Shown piece by piece: positions 12,950 to 16,541 of a DNA stretch of 16,541 nt; position 1 is the stretch's first letter, and each line of letters begins with the position of its first letter. The stretch covers positions 1 through 16,541 of the forward strand of contig CAYFUF010000029.1 in the NCBI GenBank assembly GCA_964346245.1, read 5' to 3'. Below the pieces are notes generated by a model, which saw nothing but the letters and a program-made list of their open reading frames with translations, did not search any database and was not told the DNA's origin. The DNA comes from CAYFUF01 sp964346245. Its GTDB lineage: Bacteria > Bacillota > Clostridia > Tissierellales > Peptoniphilaceae. A program made the translations under genes and the position numbers.

Positions 12950-13031
12950 ACCATACCTTCTTTCCATCTTCTTCTGCTTAGTTACTAGTACCCAGCCTCC
13001 TCACAGAAAAACGGGAAAAGACCGCATTGAA

Positions 13032-13062
13032 AAACGGCATGGTCACCCATGCCGTTTCTCTA
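13032..13062 (-). terminator. Terminator of the AOR-moaD operon
   Basis: AAACGGCATGG (13032-13042) pairs with CCATGCCGTTT (13047-13057) over four bases. Read on the minus strand the stem is followed by five T ending near 13030. Confidence 0.85.
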
Positions 13063-13078
13063 TTTCCCCAAGCCCCTA

Positions 13079-13300
13079 TCAACCACCAGCAACTGGTGGA
13101 TATAAAGCGAGTGTGTCACCATCTTGGAGCTTGTCCTCCGTTTTTGCGTGGAAGCCATTGAGAAGGATAATCCCTATGCCCTCTGCCTCAATCGAAAGAT
13201 GGTCAATCACTTCTTGAATTGTTGGGTAGTCCTTTTCATCAAGGTTAACCTTCTTACCTCGACCTTCTCTGTAATAGGCATATAAGAGGACATCAATCAT
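13079..13300 (-). CDS. MoaD/ThiS family sulfur carrier protein
   Basis: A 73-residue ubiquitin-fold protein ending in the diagnostic Gly-Gly (LYPPVAGG). This tail is adenylated and thiocarboxylated by a MoeB/ThiF-type enzyme before passing sulfur on. The DGDTLALYPPVAGG ending fits MoaD, the small subunit of molybdopterin synthase, better than ThiS. It lies 60 bases after the AOR gene and before a terminator, so it is the second gene of that operon. The likely job is to supply dithiolene sulfur for the tungsten pterin cofactor of AOR. Pairs of AOR with a MoaD-like gene are common in anaerobes and archaea. The activating E1-like enzyme and the large subunit MoaE are not in this window. Confidence 0.9.
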   Translation of the reverse strand: MIDVLLYAYYREGRGKKVNLDEKDYPTIQEVIDHLSIEAEGIGIILLNGFHAKTEDKLQDGDTLALYPPVAGG

Positions 13301-13360
13301 ATTACCTTCTATCTACGTCTCATCCTGGAGACGAATTGATCAAAAGACTAGGAGCAAGTT

Positions 13361-15163
13361 TTACAGTCCAAGCTCTTCTAAGCGCTCGTCGCTTGGGAAT
13401 GCATCTTCCCAGCCTCTCTCTTTGTAGTAGTCGCCTAGCATCTCATCTAATCTAGACACCATGCCCTTAGATGGGCCGTTGCTAATAGGTTCTTCAATTA
13501 GACGTCTTGGTAGGCTGTCTTCGCCAGCTTCCATACCTGCTTCCTTATTGAATAAGCGCTCAAGATTGTAAATGCGCTCACCAGCTTGTAGTAGGTCTGC
13601 TGGAGTCAAATCAAAACCAGTTGCTGCATTGTAAAGTGCGGTATATTCGTCAGCACCTAGGGCGAAGGAGGTGAACAAGCAGAGACCTAAGGAGTCAATA
13701 GCCGCTGTTAAATCTTGGAAAGTCTTAACCAGTAGGCCCTTGCCTTCTGTTTCTGTACGATCAGCCAGACCTGGTAAACCAAGGATTTCTGGAGAGATGG
13801 TATATCCACGGACATGGCAACCACCACGGTTGGAAGTCGCATAGTTCAAACCAATACCTTGGATTGCTCGGCCATCATATGCTGGTAGTTCAAGTTTCTT
13901 TGAGGCGATAGAGAATTCAGGATGCCCATACTTCTCGGTCAACGCCGCTGAACCGTCAGCCATTAATGAAGCTAATTCGCCGTTGCCTTGACCCATTAGC
14001 TTGGTCCACTCAACGATTGCTTCAGCGTCTCCCCACTTCAGTGATGGAAGACCTTCTAAGTCCGCATCAGTGATTGCTCCCTTTTCATATAGTTCCATTG
14101 CGGCAGCAAGCGTACATGGTGCACTGATGGCATCTAGGCCATACTCATTACAATAATAGTTTGCTTCATTGATTGCCTTGAGATCGTTCACGCCACAGTT
14201 GGATCCATATGCCCATAGTGGTTCATACTCAGGACCGCCAACTTGGGCACCTTCATGTTCAATGACACGACCACATCCGATTGGGCAGCGGTGGCAGTGG
14301 TAATTCTTAACTAGGTGTTTCTCTACTAATGCTTCACCGGAAATCTCTTCCGCATCTTCAAAGAATGATTCTTGCCAGTTCTTCGTTGGTAGTCCGCCTA
14401 CACCATTGATGATGTTGACAAGGATTGCCGTACCGTAAGTTGGAAGACCAGTCGATGTTACTTCATTCTCTTTAATCTTAGCCATAGACGCTTGGAAGGC
14501 CTTGGTCATTGCTTCTTTATCTGCAGGAGCAATAACGCCTGCAGTTGCATTCACGGTAATTGCCTTCAAGTTCTTGGAGCCCATAACCGCACCCAGACCA
14601 CCACGGCCAGCCGCACGGTCTTCATCGTTTATGATACAAGCAATCTTCGATAGGTTCTCGCCCGCAGGACCGATCGCCAAGGTCGATGATTTCTCTCCAT
14701 GAGCTTCTTCAAGTTTCGCGGTCAGATCGCGAAGGGTCATGCCCCAGATATCATCTGCATCCACAATTTCAATGTGGTCATCTTCTATGTAGATACGAAC
14801 AGGAATATCCGACTTACCTTCCACTATCAAAGCATCGATACCAGAGTACTTCAACTTGGCACCCCATACACCACCAGAGTTCGAAGATCCAATACGGTTA
14901 TTAAGTGGTTGCTTACTAACGACCATAAAACGGCCAGCACATGGTGAGTTCGTTCCAGTTAGAGGGCCCGTGATAAAGATTAACTTATTCTCTTCTGATA
15001 GGGGATCGACCTTAGCGATGCCATCGTCATACAACCACTTCGTTCCAAGACCGCGGCCACCTAGGTACTTTCTAGCTTCATCTTGGTCGATCTTCTCCCT
15101 GTTGATTGACCTATCCGCAAGATTGATGCGAACAAGATTCAAATGATAAGCATTGTTTTCCAT
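13361..15163 (-). CDS. aor: Aldehyde:ferredoxin oxidoreductase, tungsten-dependent
   Basis: A 600-residue enzyme oxidising aldehydes to acids with ferredoxin as partner, or reducing acids when ferredoxin is very reduced. The N-terminal domain (1-205) carries the pterin-binding family pattern: GGRGLG at 35-40, TGPLTGTNSPCAGRF at 65-79, NSGGVWGAKLKYSG near 95-108, and GRGGLGAVMGSKNLKAI at 186-202. The single 4Fe-4S cluster is bound by CHRCPIGC (Cys290, 293, 297) and Cys495 in DSLGLC. The catalytic Glu lies in GPEYEPLW (310-317) and His450 in NRGGCHVRGY. All family landmarks are intact. AAAGGAG lies six bases before ATG. A moaD-like gene follows, and a Moco-type riboswitch leader precedes it. 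Aldehydes from amino-acid breakdown are a likely but unproved substrate. Confidence 0.95.
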   Translation of the reverse strand: MENNAYHLNLVRINLADRSINREKIDQDEARKYLGGRGLGTKWLYDDGIAKVDPLSEENKLIFITGPLTGTNSPCAGRFMVVSKQPLNNRIGSSNSGGVWGAKLKYSGIDALIVEGKSDIPVRIYIEDDHIEIVDADDIWGMTLRDLTAKLEEAHGEKSSTLAIGPAGENLSKIACIINDEDRAAGRGGLGAVMGSKNLKAITVNATAGVIAPADKEAMTKAFQASMAKIKENEVTSTGLPTYGTAILVNIINGVGGLPTKNWQESFFEDAEEISGEALVEKHLVKNYHCHRCPIGCGRVIEHEGAQVGGPEYEPLWAYGSNCGVNDLKAINEANYYCNEYGLDAISAPCTLAAAMELYEKGAITDADLEGLPSLKWGDAEAIVEWTKLMGQGNGELASLMADGSAALTEKYGHPEFSIASKKLELPAYDGRAIQGIGLNYATSNRGGCHVRGYTISPEILGLPGLADRTETEGKGLLVKTFQDLTAAIDSLGLCLFTSFALGADEYTALYNAATGFDLTPADLLQAGERIYNLERLFNKEAGMEAGEDSLPRRLIEEPISNGPSKGMVSRLDEMLGDYYKERGWEDAFPSDERLEELGL

Positions 15164-15189
15164 ATCGTTCTCCTTTATATTCTCGCAAT

Positions 15190-15242
15190 AAAAAATAGGA
15201 CTTACGTCCTGTCAGAATCAAAGAGGGCATGCTTTCAGGACG
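15190..15242 (-). terminator. Terminator and competing antiterminator in the AOR leader
   Basis: On the minus strand AGGAC-gtaa-GTCCT (15210-15197) followed by A and six T (15195-15190) is a short intrinsic terminator. CGTCCTG (15242-15236) can instead pair with CAGGACG (15211-15205), destroying the terminator stem. AAGCATG (15234-15228) can pair back to CATGCTT (15272-15266) in the aptamer. This is the layout of a transcription-controlling riboswitch platform. Confidence 0.7.
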
Positions 15243-15246
15243 CAAA

Positions 15247-15350
15247 TAAATTGCGATTCCTTTCCAAGCATGGGAGGCTCTGCTGTTTCCATCAGAACCC
15301 GTGGGTAAGGGGCCATAGATTTCTCATTAGGCCTACTTACTCGGAACCTA
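15247..15350 (-). promoter_or_regulatory. Moco/Tuco-type riboswitch aptamer before the AOR gene
   Basis: The minus-strand leader has the hallmark 3' core of the Moco RNA. A stem GGTTCTG/CAGAGCC (15299-15293 and 15282-15276) is followed at once by TCCC, then a short gap and TTGGAAAGG (15267-15259). The E. coli moaA Moco RNA, as recalled, has the same order: stem, CUCCC, then UGGAAAGG. Upstream, GTAAG/CTTAC and GGCC/GGCC form the neighbouring arm, with CCG/CACGGG closing it. A CGCAA/TTGCG hairpin ends it. The extra P3 arm cannot be assigned by eye. Its ligand would be molybdenum or tungsten cofactor; tungsten fits the AOR gene. Confidence 0.72.
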
Positions 15351-15355
15351 TACTT

Positions 15356-15384
15356 ATTATAACGTTTTCCCTATCTTAATTCAA
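15356..15384 (-). promoter_or_regulatory. Promoter of the AOR-moaD operon
   Basis: On the minus strand TTGAAT (15384-15379), a 17-base spacer and a perfect TATAAT (15361-15356), just before the riboswitch. It begins 29 bases after the SRAP gene stop. Confidence 0.75.
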
Positions 15385-15412
15385 GGGGATCTAAACGTAA
15401 TTAGTCAGCATC

Positions 15413-16009
15413 CTAACTCAACAGGGTGTCCATTCTAAGCTGCTGGCATTCATATTCTCTCCTTAACGCCTGAGGTTGAAAGGTGAGAAGAGCCTTTGCC
15501 CTCCCCTCATCCATAATCCAGTCTTCGACTTGGTCCCTCCCCAAGATAAGTGGCATCCGATGGTGGACATCTTCCATGCCCTCAACAGCCGCCCTGGTCA
15601 ACATGGTAAAATGCATCTTCTCATCAAAAAGGTCATAGATAGAAGCAACAAAAAGCAGCCTACCTTCATTAGGATGAAACTCAATCTTTTCCTTCTCCTT
15701 GTTCCACTCGAAGTAGTAGGACATGGGGATGATTGCTCTACGATGCCTTATTCCCCCTTGGAAAGTCTTCCTCTCCAACACCGTTTCACTCCTTGCATTG
15801 ATGATGGTTTGCCCCTTAGCAAAACCGGGGTAACCCCAGCCCTGCTTCGTCAGGACCAAGTCTCCATCACGCCCAATAATTAGCGGCACTTCATTAGTGG
15901 GAAATATCTCTCCTGTTTTCGCCCCTTCTTTAACATCCGTATCGACCTTCTCCACCATACGCCCGATGCCTTCCAGCATATCATCCTGAATGTAATAACG
16001 ACCACACAT
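15413..16009 (-). CDS. SRAP domain protein (YedK/HMCES type) handling abasic-site crosslinks
   Basis: A 198-residue protein that traps abasic sites in single-stranded DNA by a thiazolidine bond from its N-terminal cysteine. ATG 16009 is the start because it gives MCGRYYIQ with the essential Cys2 and has GGAGGTG six bases before it. The longer reading frame upstream would hide Cys2 and is rejected. Asn71 in NARSET, Glu101 in YYFEW and His150 in HHRMP match the active-site residues known from E. coli YedK. The length is normal. It stands alone after the terminator of the small membrane gene. No clear LexA box (GAAC-N4-GTTC) is seen upstream. No terminator separates it from the AOR promoter. Confidence 0.95.
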   Translation of the reverse strand: MCGRYYIQDDMLEGIGRMVEKVDTDVKEGAKTGEIFPTNEVPLIIGRDGDLVLTKQGWGYPGFAKGQTIINARSETVLERKTFQGGIRHRRAIIPMSYYFEWNKEKEKIEFHPNEGRLLFVASIYDLFDEKMHFTMLTRAAVEGMEDVHHRMPLILGRDQVEDWIMDEGRAKALLTFQPQALRREYECQQLRMDTLLS

Positions 16010-16079
16010 TCCAACCACCTCCATTCTACCTTGATATTTTATCCTATAAAAACTAAAAGGAGCAAACAAGCCCTTTAAC

Positions 16080-16111
16080 AAAAAAAACTCCACAGCCTTT
16101 CAGGCTGTGGA
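16080..16111 (-). terminator. Terminator of the small membrane protein gene
   Basis: TCCACAGCC (16089-16097) pairs with GGCTGTGGA (16103-16111). On the minus strand eight T follow (16087-16080). Confidence 0.92.
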
Positions 16112-16125
16112 ACTCAATAACATTA

Positions 16126-16416
16126 TCAGTCATTTTCCAGCTTTAACTTCTTTCCATTCTCATATACCCAGCTGAGGTAATAGAAAGATAAACACAATAC
16201 AACTATCCATATAATAGCCAAGAAATATGGCGGCATAGCTATTACACGATCAAGATACATCTTCTCTGTCAAATCTAGAAGACTGGAAGCCACCAGACCA
16301 CTTGGAACATAATGCAGCCAATGGTGCTTACCGCTCTTTTCGCGCTGAATTACCACAAAACCCGCTACAATACCAACTACTAATCCTATCACACGTAGAA
16401 CAGTCATCAGTCCCAT
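16126..16416 (-). CDS. Small membrane protein of unknown function
   Basis: A 96-residue protein I do not recognise. Residues about 5-24 form one membrane segment, residues 34-48 a weaker hydrophobic stretch, and 61-82 a second clear segment (PPYFLAIIWIVVLCLSFYYLSWV). A basic loop QREKSGKHHW follows the first, and a charged tail ENGKKLKLEND ends the protein. The start has ATAGGAG six bases before ATG. A -10-like TACAAT lies about 30 bases upstream on the minus strand (near 16446-16451), but no good -35 is visible. It has its own terminator and so is probably a single-gene transcript. Codon use looks like its neighbours. Confidence 0.75.
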   Translation of the reverse strand: MGLMTVLRVIGLVVGIVAGFVVIQREKSGKHHWLHYVPSGLVASSLLDLTEKMYLDRVIAMPPYFLAIIWIVVLCLSFYYLSWVYENGKKLKLEND

Positions 16417-16492
16417 TGCTAACTCCTATCCTTATGATATTATTGTATCATAATAAAGCCTTTTTACACCGCCGCTTTACCTGAAGGATAGC

Positions 16493-16519
16493 AAAAAAGC
16501 AGGTCTTTTCAGACCTGCT
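16493..16519 (-). terminator. Terminator of a gene beyond the right edge
   Basis: AGCAGGTCT (16498-16506) pairs with AGACCTGCT (16511-16519) over TTTC. On the minus strand six T follow (16498-16493). It ends a leftward transcript whose gene lies outside the window; 16520-16541 shows nothing else. Confidence 0.9.
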
Positions 16520-16541
16520 CTTTGCTATTTGGCAACTACCT

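Noticed and set aside
16010..16093. Longer SRAP reading frame with 28 extra N-terminal residues
   Set aside because: SRAP enzymes need cysteine directly after the initiator methionine, and the inner ATG has a good ribosome site; the extra frame has none.
1..16541. CRISPR array, insertion sequence, integrase or prophage
   Set aside because: No regularly spaced repeats, transposase or phage genes were seen. The decayed regions show deletions and frameshifts but no element ends.

Overview
The window looks like chromosomal DNA of a low-to-moderate GC, fermentative anaerobe of the Bacillota, probably a clostridial-type lineage. The reasons are the strong AGGAGG-type ribosome sites, the SAM-I (S-box) leader, a YtrA-type GntR regulator, tRNA genes without an encoded CCA, the arginine deiminase route, the MEP isoprenoid genes ispD/ispF and a tungsten-type aldehyde:ferredoxin oxidoreductase. 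The species cannot be named from the sequence.

Left part (1-2713). A GntR/YtrA regulator reads leftward from a consensus promoter whose start region carries an inverted repeat. The first codons of the gene it probably controls touch the left edge. A tRNA-Pro(UGG) with its own promoter and terminator follows. Next is a DUF697-like membrane protein, then about 1.2 kb of broken genes. These look like a decayed bacteriocin locus: a bacteriocin-like peptide broken by two single-T losses, a small two-helix membrane protein, a permease remnant and the tail of a LolD/MacB-type ABC ATPase.

Middle part (2733-8880). Everything reads leftward: ispD-ispF, then metK-arcA-arcB-mbl. A SAM-I riboswitch with a terminator lies between ispF and metK. 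No other terminator separates ispF from metK, and metK overlaps arcA by 26 bp, so SAM level probably gates the arginine deiminase pathway genes and an MreB-family cytoskeletal gene together with SAM synthetase.

Right-middle (8880-12307). A rightward iron-siderophore ABC operon has collapsed by an internal deletion into a lipoprotein head joined to an ATPase tail. Leftward are an M42 aminopeptidase, a macro-domain protein, a fragment of a PLD-domain helicase-like protein and the initiator tRNA-fMet.

Right part (12308-16541). Leftward Maf nucleotide pyrophosphatase; a two-gene AOR-MoaD operon preceded by a good promoter and a leader that matches the molybdenum/tungsten cofactor (Moco) riboswitch, with a terminator/antiterminator pair; a SRAP (YedK/HMCES) DNA-protein crosslink protein; a small membrane protein; and the terminator of a gene beyond the right edge.

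The most interesting signals are the Moco/Tuco-type riboswitch in front of the AOR gene and the SAM riboswitch in front of metK-arcAB-mbl. Next are two recent-looking gene-loss scars: the bacteriocin locus and the iron-transport operon.
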